Positions 23,902 through 35,900 of a DNA stretch of 64,000 bases are shown here, one piece after another; the stretch's first letter is position 1; each line of letters begins with the position of its first letter. Below the pieces are notes generated by a model, which saw nothing but the letters and a program-made list of their open reading frames with translations, did not search any database and was not told the origin of the DNA. The position numbers were made by a program, and so were the translations under genes. Origin of the DNA: Caenorhabditis elegans (Eukaryota > Nematoda > Chromadorea > Rhabditida > Rhabditidae); NCBI RefSeq assembly GCF_000002985.6, contig NC_003279.8:12586001-12650000 (forward strand). The letters are read 5' to 3'.

Positions 23902-23975
23902 TTGCCACAATGGGGACTCGAACCCCGGTCTTGAGATCGGCAACCGCTGAAAATCCCACTGAGCCATTTGGGCAC
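23902..23975 (-). ncRNA. tRNA-like element 1
   Basis: Read on the minus strand it has the A-box-like TGGCTCAGTGGG and the B-box GGTTCGAGTCC, ending CATTGTGGCAA. It belongs to the family described under the findings. Confidence 0.65.
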
Positions 23976-24101
23976 TTTTCTTAAAACTTTCGGATTTTTT
24001 TATAGAAACTTAAAATTTGAATGATTGTTTTTTTCAAATGGGACATTGATTTTCCAACTTATAATTCTTAATTTAGTCTAATCACACTTTGGAAAAAAAA
24101 A

Positions 24102-24175
24102 GTTGCCACAGTGGGGACTCGAATCCCAGTCTTGAGATTGGCAGCCGCCAAAAAATCCCACTGCGCCATTTCTAC
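24102..24175 (-). ncRNA. tRNA-like element 2
   Basis: Minus strand: TGGCGCAGTGGG near the 5' end, a GGATTCGAGTCC B-box, and a CACTGTGGCAAC end. Confidence 0.65.
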
Positions 24176-24423
24176 ATTTTTTTTTCAAAATTTTTAATTG
24201 TTTTGTTCTGATAGATTATTCAACAAAAGTGCTTTGCGTCACGAAACTCCTTAAAATAACCTGAATCAGAGAACAAAAAATAAATACTTTTGACATTTGT
24301 CCTTCAAAAACTCAATTTTGTATGCAACACCCAAATCCTATATTTGAGCAGTCTGGCATTTAATCCCGGAAGTCCGAAATTGAAAGATCCATTGTTAAAA
24401 AATCCCGAAAAAATAATTTATGA

Positions 24424-24495
24424 ACAAATGGCTCAGTGCAATTTTTGAAAACTTCCAATCTCAATGCTAGGGCTCGAGTCCCCGTGGTGGCAACT
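24424..24495 (+). ncRNA. tRNA-like element 3
   Basis: Plus strand: ATGGCTCAGTGC, then GGCTCGAGTCC, ending GGTGGCAAC. Confidence 0.6.
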
Positions 24496-24600
24496 TTTTT
24501 TTCAAAATGTGATAAGCTTAAATTAAAATATCAGAGTTTAAAAATGATCCTAAGAATGCCCAAAAGTTTCCAGAAAGCTGTAAAAATAGAATTTTTAAAA

Positions 24601-24640
24601 GGTGTGCAAATGGCGCAGTGGGATTTTCTATGAAAACCTT
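24601..24640 (+). ncRNA. tRNA-like element 4, 5' half only
   Basis: TGCAAATGGCGCAGTGGGAT is present, but the B-box half is missing, so this is a truncated copy. Confidence 0.5.
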
Positions 24641-25254
24641 ATTTCTTAAGGTTAATCCTCCTGTTTCCCAGATTACCCATAAAAAATAATGTATTTTTGC
24701 ACGTTTTCGCGCAATCTCCTATAAACTAACAAAGTAAGATCTGAACATTTTCGAAAATTATTTTATTTTCATGTTTTCTTTTTTCAAATTCTTCAAAATC
24801 CATGCTCTCTGATGTAATATTCCATCGGAAAAACAGCAATTATTTCAATATTTCTTCTTCTTTTTGTAATCTCGACCACCACAACATTCAATTATTCATC
24901 ACTGCAGAGAAAAGAGCAAGAAAGGGCGGGGAGCATTGGGTTTAATCCCAGAATTCTAGTTTTCTTGGATCAAAATGACTTTCAATCTATCCCCTGAAAA
25001 TTTAGTTGAAAAATCTCCAAATTTTCTTCTGGTCTACTTCACAAGACGTCAGCGCGAGCTAATTTGTTCCTTCTGACTTGTTTGTCGAGGTGAGAAAGTT
25101 GCAATTTCTCGTTTTTTAACCGAAACATGCTCATTAGCAGCAAAATGTGTTAGCTTTCGCGTTTTCATTCACTTACATAGAAACCTTCATCTGTGAGAAA
25201 TCTGATGAATTGGTAAAAACTGTAAAAGCTGTGAGCTCTACCCTTACTCCGGAG

Positions 25255-25570
25255 CGTTTTGATGCACCATGTTGCGGAAAGCTGATCACTTGAAGCTTGG
25301 TAGATGTTTTTTTTTCATTTTCTTGATTGTCTTAACCTTACCTTCCCAAAAAACTGTATTAACTATCGATGCACCATGTCTAAAAATTTTTTTTAATTTT
25401 ATAAGCTTTCGTTTCTATAGAGTCGATAGATTTTCCTGACATAGAAATCCTATGAGTTTTTTGTTTTCTCTCGATGCACCATGTTTAGAAGATCTATAGA
25501 AACATTGATTTTTGCCAAAAAATCATGATGAACTGAAACTCAACATTCTTGAGACTCATGGTACATCGAT
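25255..25570. repeat. Cluster of TCGATGCACCATG motifs
   Basis: GATGCACCATG occurs at about 25262, 25370 and 25473, with a reverse-strand variant (CATGGTACATCGATC) at 25556. The motif also clusters in the receptor intron (36340-36870), and single copies occur at 28195, 37258, 55642 and 57077. Confidence 0.6.
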
Positions 25571-26867
25571 CGAATTCTTCAAGACTTTCAAGTTCTCTGC
25601 TGGTTTATGAATCACAAATCTCAACAAACTCTCACAATCTTCAAACTAGAAATTCTCAAATATTGAATTCAAGTTCGTCGCCAGCCAAAACAATCTTTGA
25701 TTGTCAGAAGCGTCGAATAAGTTTCAATTATTCAACGAATGGGAAAATGAGACATTTTGCAGATATTTGCCCATAATACTAGTTGTAAATTAACGCGTTT
25801 GCTCACTCAATGTTTGGCGTTCTAGCTCAAAGATCTGGTAGTAGAAGAGTAAAGGGCGGGTCAGAAGTATGAGTGACGAAGCGTTGTCTGAAAATGGTTT
25901 AGGCTTCGTTTTCACTGGAATTCTCATTTTTCATCTTGTTCGGAGCCTGTACATCTGGCACATTGTAAAAGTTGGCGAAATTAGGCAAAAGTCGGGCAAA
26001 ATCAGCAAAAGCTAGCTATAATTGGTGAAAGTTGGTTAAAATGTGGAGGTAAATTGCCAAGTATCGCTGGTTTGAGCAAAAAACCCTTATCATACTCTAA
26101 ACCAGTTCTGGAACTCCAATTTCTTAAGCAAAAGTTGGCCAAAATTTACGAAATTTGACGAATATTGCCTAATTTCAGCGTTTTCTTAATAATGATTATT
26201 CCTACTTTAAAGTGGTCTTTAAACGCCCTAAAGCCCAAACCAGGAAGTGTGCCAAACCCAAAACATGCAACATTTACAATAAGATCTCACAAAATGTCTT
26301 CCAAAAGCGCACGAGCATGACATTTTCGTTGTTCATGCTCATTTTTCTAGTTTGAAAGTTTTGTGTAGGTTGACAGATCGGTAAAGCTATCTTTGGGTGC
26401 TCGGTATGTCATTGACCCAAAAAGTTAATCTGTTTTTTGTATGACATAACTCCTTTTCTTCTATTCTCTGCCGGCGGATTAATCCTCTTTTCTCCAAGCA
26501 AAATATCACTTCGAAACTGCCATTTTTTCGAGAGATCCTCGAATTTTGAGTATTTGGAAATTTTCCTAGACATCTCAGATGAATATTTAATTGTTTGAAG
26601 AAATCTTCACGATTCTTGAACATCGAAGACTTTTGATTAAAGGTTGTTTGCCGCCCAATGTTGATAGGTGTGAGTAAATTATAGATGTGCTTCACTGGGC
26701 ATTGATGTTTGGAATTTTGAGAACGTTTTGAGTAGTTCCACTCGATTTTCGCAGAAATGTTTTTAGCCTGACTATTTTCCTTTAAGATTCTCAGAAAGTG
26801 TTAAAAAAGTGCCCAAACTTAAGAAATACCACACAACTTCCCTGTTTAAACCTCTCAGTATATTGAA

Positions 26868-27280
26868 CATCGCTGATTGGTTCAAAAGTGGGCGTGGCCA
26901 ATCGCTGATTGGTTTCAAGTTTGTGAAGGGTTTTTTGTGTTTCATGTTGAATTTTTGAAATACTGGAATGACACAAAAACAAGAAACTTTCCAATAAACA
27001 GCGTATCTTTTGGGCTTAACCGTTTTGCAGATAGTACGCCGCTGATTGGTTCAAAAGTGGGCTTGGCTTATGGCTGATTGGTCTACGTTTTATGGACGTT
27101 TTCATGAAGCTAATATCGATTTTTTTTTTTTTTAAAGAACTTCAAATTATTACCCGAATCGCTAGATCACCAGAAAAAGTGAGATTTTTCAACAGTAGCT
27201 CATCTTTTGAATCTCCTGGCAGATGGGACGCCGCTGATTGGTTCAAAAGTGGGCGTGGCTATTCGCTGATTGGTCAAGCA
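26868..27280 (+). repeat. Three spaced copies of a CCAAT/GC-box-like module
   Basis: GCTGATTGGTTCAAAAGTGG followed by GCGTGGC/GCTTGGC and a second GCTGATTGGT occurs at about 26870, 27045 and 27230, roughly 180 bp apart. Each copy has two inverted CCAAT boxes (ATTGG) flanking a GGGCGTGG box. The intervening sequence is similar but diverged. Confidence 0.65.
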
Positions 27281-27889
27281 GGTTTTTGTATTTTTATCAA
27301 CTTTTCTTTGTGATATGCCAGATTTCTGAACTAACTTGAAGCAAATCCCCTGTTGACAAGGCTTTGATCCCATTTTGCACCCAAAATTACAAATCACGGA
27401 TTTCAAATTTTCTAAATATTCTTTAGAATTTGAAATTGTGTGACCTGCAGCTGAAAATATTTTTAAGAGTAACAATTAAACTACTACGGGAAAAGGAGGT
27501 TAAAACACAGAGAGCAGCTGCAATGAGTAGCGTTTTTTGAAAAATTGGGGTTTTTTCCGAATTGCAGCGGGTTTTAAAAAAAAATATTTCAAAAGCAACT
27601 CGTCTAGACATGTTCTCATCCAGCAAAGCGTGACATGAGCACTTTCTATCCGTTTTCTATATCAAGCTAGATCCGAAAAGTTCCCTGGGTAGAATAAACT
27701 TTGTTTGATACCGCCAATTACTCATACTTGGCACCGACAGGCGTAGTAGCTAAATTATAGGCCAACTGCCCGTTTAGTGACGGAGGGTGTGCAATATTAG
27801 TGCCAGGTACTTAAGATTTGCTGATAGAGGAGAAATTTTAACAAGCAACTAGTATATTGAACTAAAATTGGAGCAAAATGCTCACGATG

Positions 27890-28560
27890 CACCAAAACCC
27901 CTGCGTACTCAACTTTGACAGCTCGTAACTAGTTTAGTTTCGATTTTAGCAAAAAATTATTAACTACCAAAAGACTTGTATTGTATTGTATTTATTACGA
28001 TTGAAATCGTGATCAAAAATAAATAGTGAATAGACATGAATAAGTTAAAGCCCAAACATCATAGCGAGATTGATAATAATCACAAATATACATAATAAAC
28101 ATACAGACTTGTTATCAATTTTTCTGCAGTTTTGTAATTTTAAACTTTTTGATATCCTTAAAATGCACGGAGGTATGAGAAGTCAAAGGTGGCTCGATGC
28201 ACCATGTTCAAGAATTTCAACTTTGACAGCTAGCCCGATTGGTTTTAATTTTACCAAAACATTATCAACTACAAAAGTGCTCGTAACAATTTTTTCTACA
28301 TATTTGCAATTTTAAATATTTTGATATCTTTAAAATGCATGGAGATATGCGAGGTCAAAAGGTGTCTTGATGCACCTTAAGAATTTCAACTTTGAAAGCT
28401 CATAACTCGGCTAGTTTGCATTGTATCAGAAAATTATAAACTACAGCAATTTTTTTCACAATTTTTTCTGCAATTTTCATTTTTAACTTTTGTATATCTT
28501 CAAAACGAATTGAGATACAGTCGAGCCCATTAAAAATGAGCCAAATTTCGACATCTTTGA
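27890..28560 (+). repeat. Three tandem dispersed-repeat copies
   Basis: A unit of about 170-180 bp (CAACTTTGA(C/A)AGCT..AACT.. , AAAA(T)TATCAACTAC, GTAACAATTTTTTCT, TTTTGATATC(T/C)TTAAAATGCA.GGAGATATG) occurs at about 27908, 28213 and 28388. The first copy is interrupted. The pattern matches the interior of the MITE at 58982-59202. Confidence 0.65.
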
Positions 28561-29130
28561 ATTTTCTGCGGTCTCTCCACCCACGCACCATTGTTTGATG
28601 TTTTACTTTGTTTATTGCTATTATTCAAATTTATAAATTGCTGGGTTTACGCTCAGCCCCACCCTCAATCTCCTCAATCTCCGTGGTGCCTTACCCATTT
28701 CTTGGCTTCATAGCTCTGAGCTCAGAGTTTCAAAAGGTCCAAAGTTCCTCAAAATATCAGTCATTTGCAATAAATCCCATTTGTCAACATGCTACTGCCG
28801 GTTCACATTTCCAATTCAAACATGCTTTGAACTTCTCCCCCCACTCGGCGTGAGAAAGAGTAAAAACAAAGAAAATTTCGATCTCTGGTGTTATATAATC
28901 CTTCCTTGCCACCTCCTCAACTTTTTTTTCTGTTTTTTTTGGGTAATTGTTCCCCTTCAGACTAGTTCTCGAGTATTTTCAGCCTTTTTATCTAATCTGT
29001 TGAAAACAAACTTTTTCGGTAATAGTTATCTTTGGTCTTTTTTTAAAGAAAAACAAGTTTTATTTCTGAAAAAAATACTTTGATTTAGTCTGATTTACCT
29101 TGAAGTTTTGAGATTTTGAGCTAAATTTCG
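28561..29130. other. No supported gene
   Basis: T-rich ORFs are present on the plus strand but lack convincing coding composition or splice structure. This is probably distal upstream sequence of the receptor gene. Confidence 0.4.
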
Positions 29131-29137
29131 AGAAAAA

Positions 29138-29212
29138 AGTTCCCAAGTGGCTCATTGGTATTTTCGGTGGCTGCCAATCAGAAGACCGGGGTTCGAGCCC
29201 GCGCTGTGGCAA
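29138..29212 (+). ncRNA. tRNA-like element 5
   Basis: Starts GTTCCCAAGTGGCTCATTGG; B-box GGTTCGAGCCC; ends GCTGTGGCAA. Confidence 0.65.
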
Positions 29213-29617
29213 ATTTTTTTTTAAAGTTTCGATTGGACCAATTGAAATGTTCTAAGCTTGAAAATTAGCATTTGATGTCTTGAATATTGCTGGAAGTATA
29301 ATATTTTAAAATCTTGAACATTTGTTTTCTAAGCACCTGAAAGTGACGTTTGCTGAAATTTTGAGCTTTGGCCACCTGAACAAAAATTGCAAAACTTCCA
29401 GTAAGCCTGAAAAATGAACGAAATGCCATTTTCAGGATAAATAATTTTGTTTTTAACGGTTGCAATATAATCTATACTAATTTTTGCAAACATCATTTTT
29501 GAAGATTAATTTTTCATCATTCAAAATGTTGAGTTAATTTTTTTAATGGAGTGTCAATTTTTGATCTCAGAGGACCTCGGTTTGAATAAATCCTCGCTCA
29601 GAAAAAAAGAAAAAAAA

Positions 29618-29691
29618 GTTACCACAATGGAGACTCGAACCCGGTGTTGAGATTGGTAGCCGCCGAAAATCCCACTGAGCCATTCGGACAT
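29618..29691 (-). ncRNA. tRNA-like element 6
   Basis: Minus strand: AATGGCTCAGTGGG, then GGGTTCGAGTCTCC, ending ATTGTGGTAAC. Confidence 0.65.
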
Positions 29692-29956
29692 TTTTTAAAA
29701 CTTCGATTTTTTTTCGATTCTTTCTACTTTGACCTATTTGAACTCTCATTTGAACTTTGTATTGCCCTCTTATTGACTACTCTCCCTTCTATAACTATTT
29801 GTTGTTAATTTGGTCTTAACATTTTTTTATAATTACCTTACGTCCTCAATCTACCGCCTGAATAACAATTAGCCGCCCCCATCGTTTTCCTGCACAAAAA
29901 ATGTGAACCATTTTCTCTTCAGATTTATCACGTAAAACCAAAAGACGCCGACAAAA

Positions 29957-32900
29957 ATGTTAATGATGAGCAACAAAAAATGGAGCGGCCGAATTGTGGA
30001 CCCACCGGCTCCGCCTCACGACTTCTTCTCCAATATGCCTGCCGACATTCGCGAGGTTAGTTTTTTGCAGTCCGAAAACGTAGAAATTTAATTTATAAAC
30101 TCAATTTTGATCATTTTTGAAAAAGTTGTCCAAGTGGCGCAGTGGGATTTTTGATAAACCTCCCTAAAATCAAAAGACCGTGGTTCGAGTCCCCCTGTGG
30201 CAACTTCTTTTTACAAGCTGTTATTTGACTAAAAGATATATCTTAGAACTAAAATTCATAATTTTAACTCAAAATGAGAATTATTGACCGTAAAAACTGA
30301 ACCTTTTGATTTTTCTAGAATAAATTTTGATTTTCTCGGTTTTTGGCGATAAATTTTTGATGAAATTGTTAAGAACACTACACAACCAGTAAATTTTAAA
30401 AGTTTTAAAATTTTTTAAGAAAAGTGTCCGAATGGCGCAGTGGAACTTTTCATGCCAATCTCAACACCAGGGTTCGAGTCCCCACTGTGGCTAATATTTT
30501 TCTCAGCGCTAATTTAGTGTCTCCTGCAATTCCAAAATCCTTTCAAACGTTTTTTTCTTGTTTTTCGCCAGGAATGCCAGGTTATTTTTTGATTCCAGAA
30601 AACTTTTTAGGGTTTTTTTCTGAATCTTTACTCTTTCAGGGGAAAAAGTATCCGATACACTAGAGCCTAAGGCAATTAATTATAAACTAGAAACACAAGA
30701 GGAAAAACAAATTGCGTAGGCACTCACTGGGGTGACATCCTGTTTTGCAGATTTTCGTCACTTTTTTCTCGAGTTGTCTGAAAATTTTCAAAAAAAATTC
30801 AAAGGAATTGTCTGTTCAATCTAGAAGTTATACAATTTCTTAAACACTCACATGTATTTGAAATTTACGGTGGGAAAAATATTCTGAAGAATTTTTTCTC
30901 TCTTTCTCTTTAATTTTCTTTTTTAAAAACTGAGCTATAATTTTTCAAATATATCAGAAAAACAACACGTTGTTGGTCTGTTTTTTTTTCTGAAAAAAGG
31001 GAACCCTTATCCAATTTTCCGTTTTATTTTCATGCGAACCTCCAATTTCCTGGAAATTTGAATATTTCTAATTTTTGGGTTTTCGGATGTTGGAACATCA
31101 AAAAACAAAAAAGAAAAATATAGTTGCCACAGTGAGGACTCGAACCCGGGTGCTTTGATTTGTAGAACTATCATTGAAAAACCTCTGAAAATTTTTTTTC
31201 AGTTTTTCAGTTTAATTTCTAGCTTTGTGGCGTTGATTTTCAAACTCATGACACTTGATTTAATAAAATCACACTTTAAAAACGAAGTTGCCACATTGGG
31301 GACGCGAACCCCGGTCTTCTGATTGGCAGCCGCCCAGAATTCCACTGCGCCATTTGGGCACTTTTTTCTCTGAAATTTCTCAAACTTGCTAGAAATTTAA
31401 TTAATAATTGTAGTTTTAAAGTTTTAAATTGCATATTTTGAGAGTTTTTCATGCTCAAACTCTATTTTGTCCAAAAAAAATACTCGATTTTTGGTTCTTT
31501 TCCCAAAATTTTGAGCAAAACAGGACTATTTGATTACACATAGGGTTATTTTTGGTTTTGTTTGGTTTTCCACGTGTGCTTTGATGTCAGAGCCCACCCT
31601 TGAAATTTGCTAATTAAATTTTGAAAAAAAAATTCATCCAGTTTTTTGACTTTTCATTTCCCATTTCACATAAAATTGGAGAAATTTACTAAGGCTTCTC
31701 ACATTTTGATTATATATGGCTTCATTTTATCCTGTTTTAAAATCTATATATATTTTTAAATCTTCCTCGCTTTCCCATTTTATTCAATTTTCATTTTTTC
31801 TTCTTGAATTTTTCATATTCATTTCTCACTGAATTCTTGATATTATATAGCTTTTACTGAGCCGAAACAGCATAAACTCTAGAATTTTGAAATTTTTTAA
31901 AAATTTGAGCAATTTTTGCAAAAAGTGTCCAAATGGCGCAGTGCGATTTTCGGCGGATACCAATCAGAAGACCGTGGTTCGAGCCCCCATTGTGGCAACT
32001 GTTTTTTGATTACTGATGATTAATGTATGCTGAGTTCAAAAATCAATATCACAGTCTTCAAAAAAAAAATTAACTGCATAAACTGCAAAATTTTGATTAA
32101 TTTTCGGAAAAGTGTCCAAATGGCGCAGTGAGATTTTGAACGGCTATCAATCTGAAGACCATGGTTCGAGTCCCCACTGTGGCAACTAATTTTTTCTAGA
32201 TTTTTCTAGATATTTATTATTTTTCTATCCAGAGTATGCTCTACGTTCTGTATTATTTTGTGATGTAAATTTTATTTATTTTTTCCTGAAATTTTTTTAT
32301 TCAGCTGTAAGTAAATAACTATTAAAAACATGCAGCTGGAAAAAAAATTCGTCAGAAAAACTTAAAAAAAACACGAAAAATATCCAAAAAAGAATAATGG
32401 AGATGAATTTTCTGTCGCTGGCCACCACTTTCATTTGTTCTAGGCTTCTGAAAAAGAAGAATGTCATTTCCAGATTCCCTTCCTTTTTTCTCAAATTTCA
32501 GAAAAAATTGCTTCAAAAATATTTCCCACAAAATTTTGGTTTTTTTTCAGTTTGTTTGCAGTTTCACCAGAATTTTTTTTTTGGAATTTTCAGCATTGAA
32601 ATCAGGATAATCTAAATTTGAAAAAAAACGTTGCCACTGTGGGGACTCGAACCCTGATTGGTAGGATTTTCATCGAAAAACCCTCTGAGCCATTTCTGCA
32701 CTTTTCTTAAAACTGGCAAATTTTTCAGTATTACGATATAATTCGTCATAGTAACAAATCAGAATTCCCACTCAAACTACAAAAGGGCTTCACGTCATGA
32801 ATATTTCCGCACCACCTCTCATAATCCGTATTTAGTCATCTCATTTTGAGAAATTTCAGTTTTTCGAAATTTTTTGGTAGCACTTCTAAAAATGTTCAGT

Positions 32901-35900
32901 GTGTCTGATTATACTTGCGAAATCACAATTTCACCTCCAGGACTCGGGCTTATATCTTTGTTAGACTCGTGCTTCTCAAAAATCCCAATGCGCCAAACGC
33001 GTACCTCCATCCATTTTGAATTTTTTACCACAAAATTTATTTGATGTACTCCTTACTCACTTTAAAAAATTTTGACCAGTGCGAGGAGTCGAACCCCGGA
33101 CCCCAGATTACCAATCATGGAAAATCCCACTGCGCCAAAAGTGCAACTCCGCTCATTTTAATTTTCGACCTTGAATACCTTTTTTTGTCATACTCATCCC
33201 ATTTTACAAAAAATTTTGACCAGCGAGGGGAGTCGAACCCCGGACGCCAGATTACTAGCCATCAAAAATCCCACTGCGCCAAACGTGCATTTTTTTCCAA
33301 TTTTTTAAAAAAATTCTCAAAAATCACCAAAACAAAATTAATTTCTACTAATTTAAGTGTACTGAATCCGTTTTCAACCTCAAATCCCACTCCACGTCAC
33401 TCTTAATCTTTGTTCGTTCCCTTTTGAAAGCCCAAAACCGAAGGATCACTAATAAAACATAAAAGGAATACGAATAACAATGAGCCACCCGCCGTGGCCG
33501 CCCATCAATTTCTCATTCATTAGCCCATAAAATAGCGATAGCTGAAAAAACATAGAATTCCAGGAAATTACTTTCATTTTTTAAGGTTTTCAATTTTTTA
33601 TTTCCGCCTGCAAATTTATGCGTTTTAAAACAAGGAAGAAGCTTGTTTTGAATAGTAAAATTTCAAACAAAAAAAAAAGAAGATGCCACAGTGGGGACTC
33701 GAACCCCGGTCTTAAGATTACGAGCAGTCAAAAATCCTATTGCGCCGCCAATTGTACAAATCCGTCAATGTTGACTTTTAGAATTTGAAATTTTGTTTAT
33801 ATACCCTTTGTTGCTTGCAAAAAAAATTGCAGGCTCGCGGAATCGAACCCCGGTCGTCTGATTATTAGCCGTCGAAAATCCCCACTGCGCCACCCACGAA
33901 AAATTTCGAAAATTCCCCAACATTTAAAATTTTCTTCGGATTTTCAATACTTTCCAGTTCATTTTCAAGTTCAAATTTCACGTCACTAACCCTTGTCCTA
34001 TAGTGAAACACGCTTGAATTATTAAGTATTTCCCGGAAGATCACAAATCATTCGGGTAAAAGGAAAAAAAGTGTAATTTAATTTCACTTTCAAACAAAAA
34101 CTGGCGTAAGGTTATCCATTTGAACTTCCTAGTTCAGGTTTCAAGAAAAATAGGTAGGCGGGCTCCACGAGGTGAAGCTCCTGCGCCATTATCGTCATTT
34201 TTTCCGCGTAATTTCGAATTTCAGCTCTTTGAGGTCTTAACGGGGTCGTAGATTCTCTGTTTTTAAAAATTTTCAGCAAAATTTCAATATATGCTCTTAG
34301 CTACAAGTTCTCAATTATTTTCGGTGCCTGGCAACTCCGCAAACTCAATTTCCCAGAGTTCTCAGTCTATCCCCCATCACATGAGTTTCGCGTAATTTTT
34401 CTCATATTTTTCTGATCATGAGAGCGTTTTTAATGTAACTTTTGGACAAAAAGCCTGCCTAACTAAGCCTGAGCCTAAGACCTAAGCCTAAGACCTAAGC
34501 CTAAGCATATACCTATACCTATACCTATACCTTTACCTATACCTATACCTATACCTATACCTATACCTATACCTATACCTATACCTATACACATACCAAA
34601 ATTAATACCATTTGTATTTTTAGAGCTATTATAGCTTCCGAACTTTTTTTATAATTGGAAAACATTAGATTTGAAGATTTCCTGGTACAACGTCATTTTT
34701 TCCTGGAATTCAGATTTTCAGCTGCCACATAACTGTTATAAATTTCGGTTTTTCCACAGATTTTATGTTTTCTAGACCAAAAAAATCTCTTGGTTTCCTT
34801 GGAGCCTTAGCTGAAGATTTACTGGCTTAGAGTTAATTTGGTGCGGAGCCCAAAAATTTTAGACCACTTTTGTTAGGGTCCACTAGATTAGTATAATAAA
34901 TAAAGCCGTCAAAATCTTTTCAAAATCTCGCTGTTTCCCACAAATTTGCTTGGGTAACGGAACATTAATACCTCTTCTGAGATTTGGAGCCAGTTTGTCT
35001 GAGCTTAGGGTAATCCATATAAGGTTTCTTTGATCTGTTAAGTAAACTCTTTCAAGATATTTTCGATCCTTTATTCTAATTTTTCTCCCTGAAAATCATT
35101 TCCCTGTTCCTGTGATTCTCCCACGCTTTGGTCATTTAGTCATGCCTTGACAAAAACTACGTGTTCAATCATGGGAGCCTTCTTTCCTGTCATTCTGCTC
35201 ACCCCAACACCAATTTCCTCAGCACATAACCTGTATCTTTTTCAGATGCTCGAGCTACAGGAAAACATCACCGATTCTCAGGTAATTCATACTTTAATAA
35301 TAGAAGTTAATTCTCCAAATTTCAGCCGATGGATCCGCCATCGCTAGAGATCATGATGCTCCATCACCTCATGATCATTCTGGTCACCCTTTTCGGTAAC
35401 ACACTTCTGATCTATGTGATCTACAAGAACAATGCGGTGCTGAGGCGGAAACGGGTCACTCCCGTGCAGGTAGGGATCACAGTTGTTAGATAGAACAACC
35501 CAGGTCTGACTTTGTACGGAAGTCCGGCTTAGTCTGGTTTACAAGCCAAACTCCCAATCACCCTCAACCTCTGATTTTCCAGATGCTAATGCTTCACATG
35601 TGCGCTGCTGACATTCTATTCGCCCTGATCAGCGTGGGCCCGACTATGGCCATCACTGCCACCGTCCCCTTCTTCTACGGCCCAAACCTGCTGTGCAAGC
35701 TCACCAAATTCCTCCAAGTGATCCCAATGTACGCCTCATCCTTCCTGCTCGTGGCGATCAGCGCGGATCGATATCAAGCCATCTGCCGTCCGCTTGCCTC
35801 TATGAAATCATCCATCTACAACCGCCCGGCCCTCTACTCCGGAATTGCCTGGACCGCGGCGATCCTCTTCAGCACACCTCAACTCTACCTCTTCGAGAAA

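Noticed and set aside
23902-33898. Functional nuclear tRNA genes
   Set aside because: The elements have A and B boxes, but none that I checked folds a normal anticodon arm; most lack acceptor pairing.
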